DNA of 64,000 nt. It comes from Echinicola jeungdonensis. Its GTDB lineage: Bacteria > Bacteroidota > Bacteroidia > Cytophagales > Cyclobacteriaceae. This document shows positions 28,367-35,986 of the stretch, piece by piece. The position numbers were made by a program, and so were the translations under genes. Positions within the stretch are counted from its first letter, which is position 1. Each line of letters opens with the position of its first letter. The stretch covers positions 2,006,001 to 2,070,000 of the forward strand of contig NZ_JAUFQT010000001.1 of NCBI RefSeq assembly GCF_030409905.1, read 5' to 3'. Under the pieces are notes generated by a model. It made no database searches, was not told where the DNA came from, and saw only the letters and a list, made by a program, of their open reading frames with translations.

Positions 28367-29635
28367 ATGAAACCATCCTTTCTGAACTTCAAAATACTGC
28401 TTTTTATCCTAATAATGGCTGCTTTTTCGGCCTTCAATCCGTCGAAATCTCAGGAAAAAAAGGATTATGGTGAAGCCACTAAGGCTTTGATAGAGATTGT
28501 GGAAAATAATCCAGAGGTAAAATCCATGCTGGTTTCCTCCCTGGAAATTGCCCAACAGATCAACCCCGATAAAAAGACCAACCCTGCCCAAAGCCTGGAG
28601 GAATACTTTAAGTTTGTTTCGCATTGTGAAAGGAGTATGCCCTGGGATTTATTGCAGGAAACCAATTACAACGGGCTTTTGAGTCAGACCAGCCAAAGCC
28701 TGATTTATTTTTACTTTTTGCTGGATCAGCCCTTGCCCGAACTGGAAGGGAAAGGAAATTACAAAAACACCTTACAGTATGCCGAACCCATTGCCTCCTG
28801 GCTTATCACTTTTGACCAATCCTGGGCCCGGTTTTTAGAAACGGAGGCCTCCTGGAATGAGGAATACTATCAAATGGCCCTGGAGGATCCTGCTTTTGGG
28901 TTGCATAAAGGTTGGTATGAAGATCCCTCCAACTGGAAAACCTTTAATCAGTTTTTTGCCCGCCATCTTAAGTCCCCGGACCAAAGGCCCATTGCCTCTC
29001 CTGATGATCCTTCAGTGGTGGCTGCTTTTGCGGATTCCCGCCCACAGGGAGTATGGGACATTGATGGAAATTCAGAAATTATTTCAAAAGAGGGCGTTCC
29101 GGTAAAATCAGCAAGGGTCCAATCCATCCCCGAGCTTTTAGGAAAAGAAAGTGCCTATAAAAATGCCTTTGCTAAGGGGACCTTTACCCATTCTTTTTTG
29201 GGAATCAGTGATTATCACCGCTTTCACTTTCCCATGAGTGGAACTATTAAAGAAATCCGGGTGATCCCTGGGGTGAATCCTTCGGGGGGTGAAATTTGGT
29301 GGGATGCCCAAAATAAGCGATATGGTTTTGATCCCTCCTCCATCGGCTGGCAGGTGGTGGAAACCAGGGGCTGTGTAATATTGGATACCAGTAAATATGG
29401 CCTGGTGGCCTTGCTGCCCATAGGCATGGCCGTAGTCAATTCGGTTAACCTTGAAAAGCAGCTAAAGCCCGGGGATAAGGTGAAAAAAGGAGATATGCTG
29501 GGCCATTTTGCCTTTGGCGGCTCCGACTTTATTATGGTTTTTCAGGATAAGGTAAATTTCACCCTCACCGCTCCCAGGGAAGGGGATGGCTTTAAGCATA
29601 TGTTGATGGGCGAGGAGTTGGGAAGGGTGAAATAG
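28367..29635 (+). CDS. Exported phosphatidylserine-decarboxylase-family protein
   Basis: The 422-residue protein has a cleavable signal peptide at its N-terminus (residues 1-28) followed by a helical domain of about 120 residues. The C-terminal part is the PSD catalytic fold: ISDYHRFHFPMSGTI, and a terminal FGGS at residues 383-386. FGGS is the site where PSD proenzymes cut themselves to make a pyruvoyl cofactor (LGST in E. coli, GGS in several related proteins). Typical housekeeping PSD is anchored in the cytoplasmic membrane, whereas this one looks secreted. It may act on a small or periplasmic phosphoserine or amino-acid substrate. Activity is not proven. Confidence 0.8.
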   Translation: MKPSFLNFKILLFILIMAAFSAFNPSKSQEKKDYGEATKALIEIVENNPEVKSMLVSSLEIAQQINPDKKTNPAQSLEEYFKFVSHCERSMPWDLLQETNYNGLLSQTSQSLIYFYFLLDQPLPELEGKGNYKNTLQYAEPIASWLITFDQSWARFLETEASWNEEYYQMALEDPAFGLHKGWYEDPSNWKTFNQFFARHLKSPDQRPIASPDDPSVVAAFADSRPQGVWDIDGNSEIISKEGVPVKSARVQSIPELLGKESAYKNAFAKGTFTHSFLGISDYHRFHFPMSGTIKEIRVIPGVNPSGGEIWWDAQNKRYGFDPSSIGWQVVETRGCVILDTSKYGLVALLPIGMAVVNSVNLEKQLKPGDKVKKGDMLGHFAFGGSDFIMVFQDKVNFTLTAPREGDGFKHMLMGEELGRVK

Positions 29636-29726
29636 ATATGAGATGGGAGATTTGAGACATTAGATGTATCAAGTAGTTGATTTTGGTAGCAAGATAACGA
29701 TTTAAGGTCACTGAAATATGTTCTAA

Positions 29727-29793
29727 GACGTCATTGCGAATGAAGCCTTAGCGGAATGAAGCAATCTCACCTTGAGTAGTGGAGACCGCAACA
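29727..29793. repeat. Family A repeat fragment
   Basis: This is a partial copy: ACGTCATTGCGAATGAAGCC, then GCAATCTCAC. It matches the left half of the family A element at 22525-22677. The right half is missing or unrecognisable. Confidence 0.55.
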
Positions 29794-30262
29794 CTAAGTT
29801 TTCAATCCGATTTTTGCAAAAAAATAAATGATCAGCTTACCTTGATCTGGTATTTTTCACTTTTTGGGAAAAATAGGTTATAGCGGTATTCTTTTAAAAG
29901 GTTTGCCCGGGTAGTGGAAGTTTTTTGATGGGTTGGGAGGAAATGAATTTTTATTCAGATTCAGGCTATTCGTAGAAAAAAACAAAAACGGGGACAATTC
30001 ATTACTAATGCTAAATTACAAAGTGGTAATCCTTTTGAAGTGAAAAAAAATAAGGACGTCAAATTTCCTTTATTGATAATTAAACCTGGAAAACTGCCCA
30101 TACCCAACGCATATGGTTGGGTAAGACCTGAAAAACAAGATATAAGTAAGTTGAACAAAACCTCCTACGTCGGTAGCTATTTGATTTTGAACAGTTAACC
30201 AATTTATTTTCAGTGATTTACCCTAAATTCACTCCATGTTTTACCATTAAATAAATAACATC
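29794..30262. repeat. Family C repeat and spacer before the mobile island
   Basis: Bases 29855-29965 (TTTTTCACTTTTTGGGAAAA to GGAGGAAATGAATTTT) are a second copy of the family C sequence at 25062-25180. The rest shows no gene. A 65-codon minus-strand frame at 29961-30158 is not supported. Confidence 0.5.
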
Positions 30263-30288
30263 ATGGAAAAAAAAGTCTTCGTCAACGG

Positions 30289-31098
30289 ATGTATGAGGAA
30301 ATGTTGGTCAGGAACTATTCCCCCAGGACCATCAGTACCTACATCAGCCTTGTATCGGCAGTTTCCAAACATTTTGGAAAGATCCCCGAACAGATCAGTA
30401 TTGGTAAGTTAAAGGAATACCTTTTCCATAAGGTCGAAGTCAACAAAATGTCCCCTTCAGGGGTGAATCAGACCATCAGTGCGTTCAAAATACTTTTCAA
30501 AGATGTCCTGGGCAGGAGCTGGGATCCGGTAAGAATCAAGCGGCCCAGACGGCCCCAACTCCTCCCTTCTGTTTTTTCGAAAGAGGAGATATCCCTTATA
30601 CTGAACTCCATAAGGAACAGAAAGCATTATTGCCTGCTGGCCCTCACCTACGCCTCCGGTCTGAGGCTGAACGAGGTGATCAGCCTGAAGCCCTGTGATA
30701 TCGACAGTGACAGGATGCAGCTGAAAGTAAGGGGAGGAAAGGGATATAAGGACAGGTATACCCTGCTGCCAAAAGGGCTGTTGGAAAGGCTCCGGGAATA
30801 CTACAGGTACTACCGGCCCAAAACCTATCTTTTCGAAGGCCGGACACCTGGCAAACCCTACAGTGAAAAGAGTGCACAGTGCGTTTTAAAAAAAGCCATG
30901 GAATGCGCAGGGGTAACAAAGCATGCTTCTTTCCATACCCTTCGCCACTCCTTTGCCACGCACCTTCTTGAGCAGGGAACCAATGTCAGGTTAATCCAGG
31001 AGCTGTTGGGCCACAAATCCCTCAGGACCACTACGGTTTACCTGCATGTGACCAACTTGAATCCGGCACAGATCAAAAGTCCCCTGGACGAGCTGTGA
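30289..31098 (+). CDS. Tyrosine recombinase of the IS91-type element
   Basis: The protein cuts and rejoins DNA through a covalent phosphotyrosine. It has 269 residues: a SAM-like core-binding domain (about residues 5-75, YSPRTISTYISLV) and a catalytic domain with R126, K151, H216, R219, H242 and Y251, the complete catalytic set. The called start is the ATG at 30289. However, the codons just before it read as K-S-L-R-Q-R, continuing the family's N-terminus, and an ATG at 30263 is followed by eight A residues and lies out of this frame by one base. The natural product may arise by slippage there. It lacks the extra helix typical of integron integrases, so it is probably not IntI. Confidence 0.88.
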   Translation: MYEEMLVRNYSPRTISTYISLVSAVSKHFGKIPEQISIGKLKEYLFHKVEVNKMSPSGVNQTISAFKILFKDVLGRSWDPVRIKRPRRPQLLPSVFSKEEISLILNSIRNRKHYCLLALTYASGLRLNEVISLKPCDIDSDRMQLKVRGGKGYKDRYTLLPKGLLERLREYYRYYRPKTYLFEGRTPGKPYSEKSAQCVLKKAMECAGVTKHASFHTLRHSFATHLLEQGTNVRLIQELLGHKSLRTTTVYLHVTNLNPAQIKSPLDEL

Positions 31099-32270
31099 TG
31101 GATATCCTTAACAAGAGGAACAGCGGGGTAGAACTTTCCGATATCCTTCTGGGGCAGAAAGAATCCTTTCTTTCAGGAAACAGCCCGTGTACCGCCCAGT
31201 ACAAGGCCTATCTGGACATCATTTCCTGCAGGACATCTGAAATGGGTTCCCATACCCTGGCATGTGACAGCTGTGGCCATACCAAAACGAGCTATAACAG
31301 CTGCCGGAACCGCCATTGTCCCAAGTGCCAGTATATCAAACAGCAGGTATGGGTAGAAAAGCTCAGGAGCAGGTTGCTGCCGGTGAGGTACTTTCACGTA
31401 GTGTTCACCGTCCCGGACTTTCTCAGGCCGCTTTTTTATACCAACCAGCGGTATGGTTACAAGCTCCTGTTTGAAGCCTCTTCGGCCGCAGTGAAAAAGG
31501 CTGCCCTGAACCCCGCTTTTCTGGGGGTTGAAAGCGGCTGTATGGCGGTGCTGCATACATGGGGACAGTCCCTGTCCTACCATCCACATATCCACATGCT
31601 TGTTCCTGCCGGGGGACTGGACAGCGATGGGCAGGAGTGGATCGTCGCCCATAAAAAGTTCTTTGTTCCGGTGAAGGCACTGTCAGCTATTTACAGGGGC
31701 GTATTTATGGAAAAACTTATCAGGGCGTTGGAAGGAAACCTTCTCAGGATACCGGAAAAGCAGGCAAAACTGTTTGCCGACCCAAGGCTTCTCAGGCGGG
31801 AAGCCTATGCAAAGTTTTGGCATGTCTACATCAAAAAGACCTTCAGGGGGGCAAACCAGGTGGTCAGCTATCTGGGAAGGTATACCCACCGCGTGGCCAT
31901 CAGCAACAGCAGGATCCAATGGACTGATGGGAAAGCGGTCAGTTTCAGGTGGAAGGACTACAGGGACAACAGGAACAGGACCATGAGCCTCAGCTGCCAC
32001 GAGTTTGTAAGGAGGTTTATGCAGCACATCCTCCCTTCTGGATTTTACAAGATCAGGTACTACGGGATCATGGCCTCGGCAAACAGCAGGACCAAAATGG
32101 AAACCTGCTTCAGCTTGCTGAAAAAGACAGGGTACATCTCCTTCTACCAGGGACTGACCACTTACGAGATACTGGAAGAGGTACTGGGCCCGGACTTCTT
32201 CCTTTGCCCCTGCTGTAAACGGGGAAAAATGGTGTTCGGGATTGCTTCACCAAAAGAAAAAGGCCCCTGA
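31095..32270 (+). CDS. IS91-family HUH transposase
   Basis: This is a rolling-circle transposase of 391 residues. The N-terminal zinc-binding region has C57, C60, C70, C75 and C78 (CDSCGH, SCRNRHCPKCQ). The HUH metal site is HPHIH at residues 163-167. The two catalytic tyrosines Y259 and Y263 are in YLGRYTHRVAIS, as in two-tyrosine IS91 enzymes. A second Cys pair is near the C-terminus (CPCCKRGKM). Its ATG overlaps the stop of the recombinase gene (ATGA), indicating translational coupling. The frame is complete, so the element is potentially active. Confidence 0.93.
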   Translation: MMDILNKRNSGVELSDILLGQKESFLSGNSPCTAQYKAYLDIISCRTSEMGSHTLACDSCGHTKTSYNSCRNRHCPKCQYIKQQVWVEKLRSRLLPVRYFHVVFTVPDFLRPLFYTNQRYGYKLLFEASSAAVKKAALNPAFLGVESGCMAVLHTWGQSLSYHPHIHMLVPAGGLDSDGQEWIVAHKKFFVPVKALSAIYRGVFMEKLIRALEGNLLRIPEKQAKLFADPRLLRREAYAKFWHVYIKKTFRGANQVVSYLGRYTHRVAISNSRIQWTDGKAVSFRWKDYRDNRNRTMSLSCHEFVRRFMQHILPSGFYKIRYYGIMASANSRTKMETCFSLLKKTGYISFYQGLTTYEILEEVLGPDFFLCPCCKRGKMVFGIASPKEKGP

Positions 32271-32470
32271 AACTTTATAAACGGGACGTTCATTGACATC
32301 ATGAAGAACAGATTGGAGGGAAAAGGTTTCCCAGGGAAAAATATGCCTTTTTCCAGCAAAACCATCAATCAAACTAGAAGCTTTAAACAGCGAAACCAAA
32401 GAACCTCCTGAAAACTCCCGCCAAGAAAAGATCCATGAAAGACAAATGCCCATAGCAGTTCACCGGCTCC

Positions 32471-32560
32471 GTCCAACTATGTTTTAAACGCAATCTTGAT
32501 AGTCTTAAGAAAATAGTTTATTTTTTGCCTAGATTGCGTTTAAAACACTTTACGTTGGGG
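32471..32560 (+). other. attC-like recombination site (left of the cassette gene)
   Basis: A left core box GTCCAAC (32471-32477) fits the RYYYAAC consensus. A right box GTTGGGG (32554-32560) fits GTTRRRY except for its last base. Between them a perfect 16-base inverted repeat (32481-32496 with 32531-32546) holds a 34-base loop. Paired outer boxes, an unpaired spacer and a paired inner stem are the architecture of an integron attC site. Alternatively, the stem may belong to the end of the IS91-type element. Confidence 0.5.
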
Positions 32561-32592
32561 TTAATATTAAAAACCACTTAAAATATGAAGTT

Positions 32593-33102
32593 ATGGAAAT
32601 TGAAACTGAAATTATTGTTGTCATTATTGCCTCAATAGCATCCCTAATTGTGGGCTTAATAAATATTTTTTTTAACGCAAGAATTTCAGCCAAACAAAAT
32701 GAAATTGAGTTAAAAAAAGCAAGAATCGAACTTCTTGAAACAAGGAGACAAAAAGTTGAAGTTGTTAAATCTGAAATCTCTAACAGAATAATTGACTTAA
32801 GTGATGTAAGAGATTTTGAATTCGAAAAGCATTTTCCAAGAATGGTAGATTTTTTTCAGAAAAATTCCAGCAATGTATTTTCAATTGGTCATTTAATAGA
32901 TTCAAATTTTATCAAAGAATTAAAGGCATTAAACAAACGTATTAATGAATACATAGCGAAATCTAAACAACGGATTCAATTTGATAATAACGAAGCAAAA
33001 AAAGATATTGAGAAAATGTCTAAATTGGGAAATCGAATAAATGAAAAATTAGATGAAAGTCTTCAAAATATAGAAAATGAGATAATTAAATTGCTGAAAT
33101 AA
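32593..33102 (+). CDS. Cassette-borne protein: N-terminal membrane helix plus coiled coil
   Basis: The function is unknown and the family is not recognised. The 169 residues begin with one hydrophobic helix (about residues 7-27, IIVVIIASIASLIVGLINIFF). The rest is highly charged and helical, with heptad-like patterns (KQNEIELKKARIELLETRRQ, and KDIEKMSKLGNRINEKLDES). The predicted product is a single-pass membrane protein with a long cytoplasmic coiled coil. Codon use is strongly A+T-rich compared with the IS91 genes just upstream and DUF2235 just downstream, which supports an independent origin. It is bracketed by 10-base complementary boxes, and is inferred to be a mobile gene cassette. Confidence 0.7.
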   Translation: MEIETEIIVVIIASIASLIVGLINIFFNARISAKQNEIELKKARIELLETRRQKVEVVKSEISNRIIDLSDVRDFEFEKHFPRMVDFFQKNSSNVFSIGHLIDSNFIKELKALNKRINEYIAKSKQRIQFDNNEAKKDIEKMSKLGNRINEKLDESLQNIENEIIKLLK

Positions 33103-33111
33103 GATTACTAA

Positions 33112-33243
33112 CCCCAACATTGCATATAGCTTATTGCTGGTTCAATCTTAAAATCGAGTTTTTCATCTCTTAATCAAGTTCATCTTGTGAGGAAGAGAAG
33201 GAGCTTCGAAAATCGCCACACGCCATATGCAAGACCGTTAAAA
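33112..33243 (+). other. attC-like recombination site (right of the cassette gene)
   Basis: The left box is CCCCAAC (33112-33118) and the right box GTTAAAA (33237-33243). Inside, TTGCATATAGC pairs with GCCATATGCAA (10 of 11), leaving a loop of about 90 bases. The CCCCAAC box is the exact complement of GTTGGGG at the start of the unit (32554), and the match extends to ten bases (GTTGGGGTTA / TAACCCCAAC). That is the relation expected when a circular cassette has been opened inside its own attC. Confidence 0.5.
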
Positions 33244-33433
33244 GAAGGTTAAGAATTGTTATCCTGATTTGGTGGATTGTTGTCAATTCAGGTTAATAAA
33301 AAAAGTGTTTACTGGACTTCTGGCAATTGTCTAAAATTTGTACCTTATTTTTAATTTATTGACCTCAATCTAAGAGTAAGGAAAAGGTAATATAAGCAGT
33401 ATTTTTTAAGGAACTTTTAAACCCAATCGACCC
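33244..33433. other. Spacer between the cassette and the DUF2235 gene
   Basis: A+T-rich, without a recognised gene. The promoter of the DUF2235 gene is presumably here, but no convincing -33/-7 pair was found. Confidence 0.3.
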
Positions 33434-34462
33434 ATGAAAAAAATTGTTATCTGTGCCGATGGCACCTGGAACCGGCCGGAGCGAAATATAAAGGAAGACT
33501 TTCCCACCAATGTGCTGCAGTTTGCCCGGGGCATGGCCTCGACCGACCAAAATGGCACCAAACAAATTGTCTTTTATGACTGGGGCATTGGCTCCTATCA
33601 TGATAAGTTTGCCGGTGGTGCCCTTGGCCAGGGCCTGGAAAAGAATGTCAAGGATGGTTACCGCTTTTTGATCCATAACTATGAGCCTGGGGATGAAATT
33701 TACCTTTTTGGCTTTAGCCGGGGGGCCTATACCATCCGGAGCCTTTGCGGCCTTATCAATAATTGCAGCATCCTTAAAAGTTCCGAAGGGAAAATGGTGG
33801 AAGCGGCCTTTGACCTCTATAAAACCAAGAAATACAAACCCCGGGATGATTACTCTAAAAACTGGCGTTCAAAGTATGCTGTTCAGGACAAGACCATGAT
33901 TCATTTTGTAGGTGTTTGGGATACAGTGGGGGCCATGGGGCTGCCTTTTTCATTTTTTGGGCTGATCGAAAAGAAGCACCTGTTTTATGACCGGAAGTTG
34001 GGTTCCAATATCAAAAAGGCCCGCCATGCGCTTTCCCTGGATGAATTGAGGGATGATTTTGAGCCCACCATTTGGGAACCCAAAGAAGGAGTGGACCTGA
34101 AGCAGGTTTGGTTTGCCGGTGTCCATGCGGACATTGGGGGCAGTTACCAACCCGATAAGGATGGCTCATGCCTGGCGGATATTCCCATGCTTTGGATGCA
34201 GAAGGAAGCTGCGAATGCAGGGTTGGCATTTGAATCCTACATGTCCAAAATAAAAACCAACCCCCTGGCCAGTCAGCATAATGAATACCGGGGAGGTTAT
34301 TTGGCTTTGGGCAAAAAGGAAAGAAAGATTCCGGACCCTGAAAAGATCCCCACTTTTGTACATCAAAGTGTGAAGGAGCGCTATGATGGAATGGAATATT
34401 CTTGTGATGCGATAGAAGCCTATGCGAAGAAATATGGGGATTGGCCGGAATTGACGGATTGA
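33434..34462 (+). CDS. DUF2235 (Tle1-like) alpha/beta hydrolase
   Basis: The 342-residue protein matches the DUF2235 family, which includes the Tle1 phospholipase effectors of type VI secretion. The opening VICADGTWNRP is typical. The nucleophile elbow is GFSRGAYT with S95, and HFVGVWDTVGAMG and WFAGVHADIGGSY carry the usual Asp and His positions. There is no signal peptide and no VgrG/PAAR or immunity gene nearby. A role as a cytoplasmic lipase or housekeeping esterase is therefore as likely as that of a toxin. Confidence 0.85.
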   Translation: MKKIVICADGTWNRPERNIKEDFPTNVLQFARGMASTDQNGTKQIVFYDWGIGSYHDKFAGGALGQGLEKNVKDGYRFLIHNYEPGDEIYLFGFSRGAYTIRSLCGLINNCSILKSSEGKMVEAAFDLYKTKKYKPRDDYSKNWRSKYAVQDKTMIHFVGVWDTVGAMGLPFSFFGLIEKKHLFYDRKLGSNIKKARHALSLDELRDDFEPTIWEPKEGVDLKQVWFAGVHADIGGSYQPDKDGSCLADIPMLWMQKEAANAGLAFESYMSKIKTNPLASQHNEYRGGYLALGKKERKIPDPEKIPTFVHQSVKERYDGMEYSCDAIEAYAKKYGDWPELTD

Positions 34463-34466
34463 GGGC

Positions 34467-34508
34467 GGTCCACGAATTTCACTAATTATTTCGTGAAATT
34501 CGTGGACC
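34467..34508. terminator. Perfect 16-base stem-loop between DUF2235 and DUF1697 genes
   Basis: The arms GGTCCACGAATTTCAC and GTGAAATTCGTGGACC pair perfectly around a 10-base loop, starting four bases after the stop. There is no strong T run, so it may stabilise mRNA or be a small repeat rather than a classical terminator. Confidence 0.55.
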
Positions 34509-34548
34509 TCATCTTGATTTTAATATTCCGGAAATACTTGAAAAAAAT

Positions 34549-35091
34549 ATGGAAACCAAGATTGCAATATTGAGGGGGATTAATGTTGGAGGGAAAAGAA
34601 AATTACGGATGGCAGATTTGAAAAATATGCTTACTAATTTGGGGCTGTCCGGGATTCAGACTTATATACAAAGCGGAAATGTGATTTTTCAATCCAATAC
34701 AGACAATCAAAAGTTGGCCGATATATTGGAAAAATCCATCAAAGAAAATTTTGATTATGAGGTTCCGGTGATTGTGAGGTCTTCTAAAGAATTGGAGAAG
34801 TCTATCCAAGGGAATCCCTTTTTTGATGAAAATGCAGATATCAATAAACTGCACCTGGTCTTCCTAAAGGAAAAACCATCGGAGGCGAATAGGCAGGAGG
34901 TGGAAACCGACAATTTTGCCCCGGACAGGTTTGCTATATCTGACAAGGATGTTTTCCTGTTTTGCGAAGGCAAATACCATGAAACCAAGCTTTCCAATGC
35001 TTTTTTTGAGAAAAAATTAAAGGTTGGCGCTACGACAAGAAACTGGAAAACAGTATTGAAATTGCATGAATTGGCTCACAAAACAGGTTGA
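34549..35091 (+). CDS. DUF1697 family protein
   Basis: The 180-residue protein has the DUF1697 signature: AILRGINVGGKRKLRMADLK at the N-terminus and IQTYIQSGNVIFQS soon after. A ferredoxin-like alpha/beta fold is expected. The family is widespread and of unknown function. The gene converges on the methyltransferase gene, with only five bases between the two stops. Confidence 0.9.
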   Translation: METKIAILRGINVGGKRKLRMADLKNMLTNLGLSGIQTYIQSGNVIFQSNTDNQKLADILEKSIKENFDYEVPVIVRSSKELEKSIQGNPFFDENADINKLHLVFLKEKPSEANRQEVETDNFAPDRFAISDKDVFLFCEGKYHETKLSNAFFEKKLKVGATTRNWKTVLKLHELAHKTG

Positions 35092-35096
35092 ATTTT

Positions 35097-35927
35097 CTAT
35101 CCTTTCTTACCCACACCCACATTTAATGCTGCCTTTAGAATGGCTTCTTCTTTTCCTCCTGCCTGGGCCCTTACCATGTCCTCCAGGGTTTGTTGGACCT
35201 GGGATTTTTGCTTTTCGGTTAGTTCAGAAGTGAGCTTTACAGCAATAGGGTTGCTGTTCAAGACACTGTTCCAAAGCTCAGAACCAGACTTAAACCGGAA
35301 GGGCAACACTTCTTTGAAGATTTGGACCTCTTTTAATCCGGCTTCCTCCAATCGTTGTTGCAGTATTTGGGGATCAGCCACCTGGAATGGCAAAGCGTCC
35401 TTGGGCAACCCTCCAAAATCAGGGATATTGATTTGAAGTGCTGTAAAGAAAAACTTCAGGAAATCTACTTTGTCCGGGGTTTGGAAAGCAATGACCAGCA
35501 CTTTTCCATCGGGTTTGGTCACCCGGACCATTTCCCTTAAGCCTTGGGGCAAATCGGGAAAAAGCATCACCCCAAATTGAGAGCCTGTAACATCATAAAG
35601 GTTATCTTTGAAATCCAGGTTATGCCCATCCATTACATAGCCGTTCACCTGGTGGAGGCCATTTCTTTCCGCCCGGGCTTTTAAGAGCCTGATCATATTG
35701 GGAGCAATGTCCACAGCGCTTACCCTGGCACCCATCTGGGCAGCCGGAAGGGATAATGCGCCACTCCCCGCTGCCACATCAAGGAAATCCATTCCGGGTT
35801 TTAGGCCGGCCAATTTCAGTAATTTTTTGGTGAACTGGGCTTCATGAGCAGTAGTGATATATTGGTCATATCCTTCTGATATCAGGTCCCAAGCCTGTTG
35901 TGCTTGTTTTGATTCAATAGTATTCAT
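35097..35927 (-). CDS. Class I SAM-dependent methyltransferase (UbiE-like)
   Basis: The 276-residue protein has the Rossmann methyltransferase fold with motif I at residues 48-58 (FLDVAAGSGAL), strand-2 SAVDIAPNMI, and VTKPDGKVLVIAF as motif IV. It is translated in tandem with the degenerate alpha/beta hydrolase upstream on the same strand (59-base gap), so a shared transcript is likely. It is only loosely similar to the methyltransferase at 25460, so the pair are not copies of each other. The substrate is unknown. Confidence 0.85.
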   Translation of the reverse strand: MNTIESKQAQQAWDLISEGYDQYITTAHEAQFTKKLLKLAGLKPGMDFLDVAAGSGALSLPAAQMGARVSAVDIAPNMIRLLKARAERNGLHQVNGYVMDGHNLDFKDNLYDVTGSQFGVMLFPDLPQGLREMVRVTKPDGKVLVIAFQTPDKVDFLKFFFTALQINIPDFGGLPKDALPFQVADPQILQQRLEEAGLKEVQIFKEVLPFRFKSGSELWNSVLNSNPIAVKLTSELTEKQKSQVQQTLEDMVRAQAGGKEEAILKAALNVGVGKKG

Positions 35928-35986
35928 GGTTGAAAAGGGTTTGTTTGAAGAAAAATACCGGGAAACTATGTTCCAATTCCTTTAAC

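Larger units (their letters stand above)
30263..32270 (+). mobile_element. IS91-type element with accessory tyrosine recombinase (ends not determined)
   Basis: Two genes overlapping by four bases encode a tyrosine recombinase and an IS91-like HUH transposase, a pairing known from IS91-related elements of Bacteroidota. IS91 elements have no terminal inverted repeats and make no target duplication, so the outer ends cannot be fixed from one copy. The right end probably lies between 32271 and 32470. These genes are noticeably richer in G+C than the surroundings, which supports recent arrival. Confidence 0.8.

Noticed and set aside
30289..31098. Tyrosine recombinase as an integron integrase (IntI)
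   Set aside because: The extra helix between the conserved boxes that marks IntI is not visible, and the gene overlaps an IS91 transposase, so an accessory recombinase is the better call.
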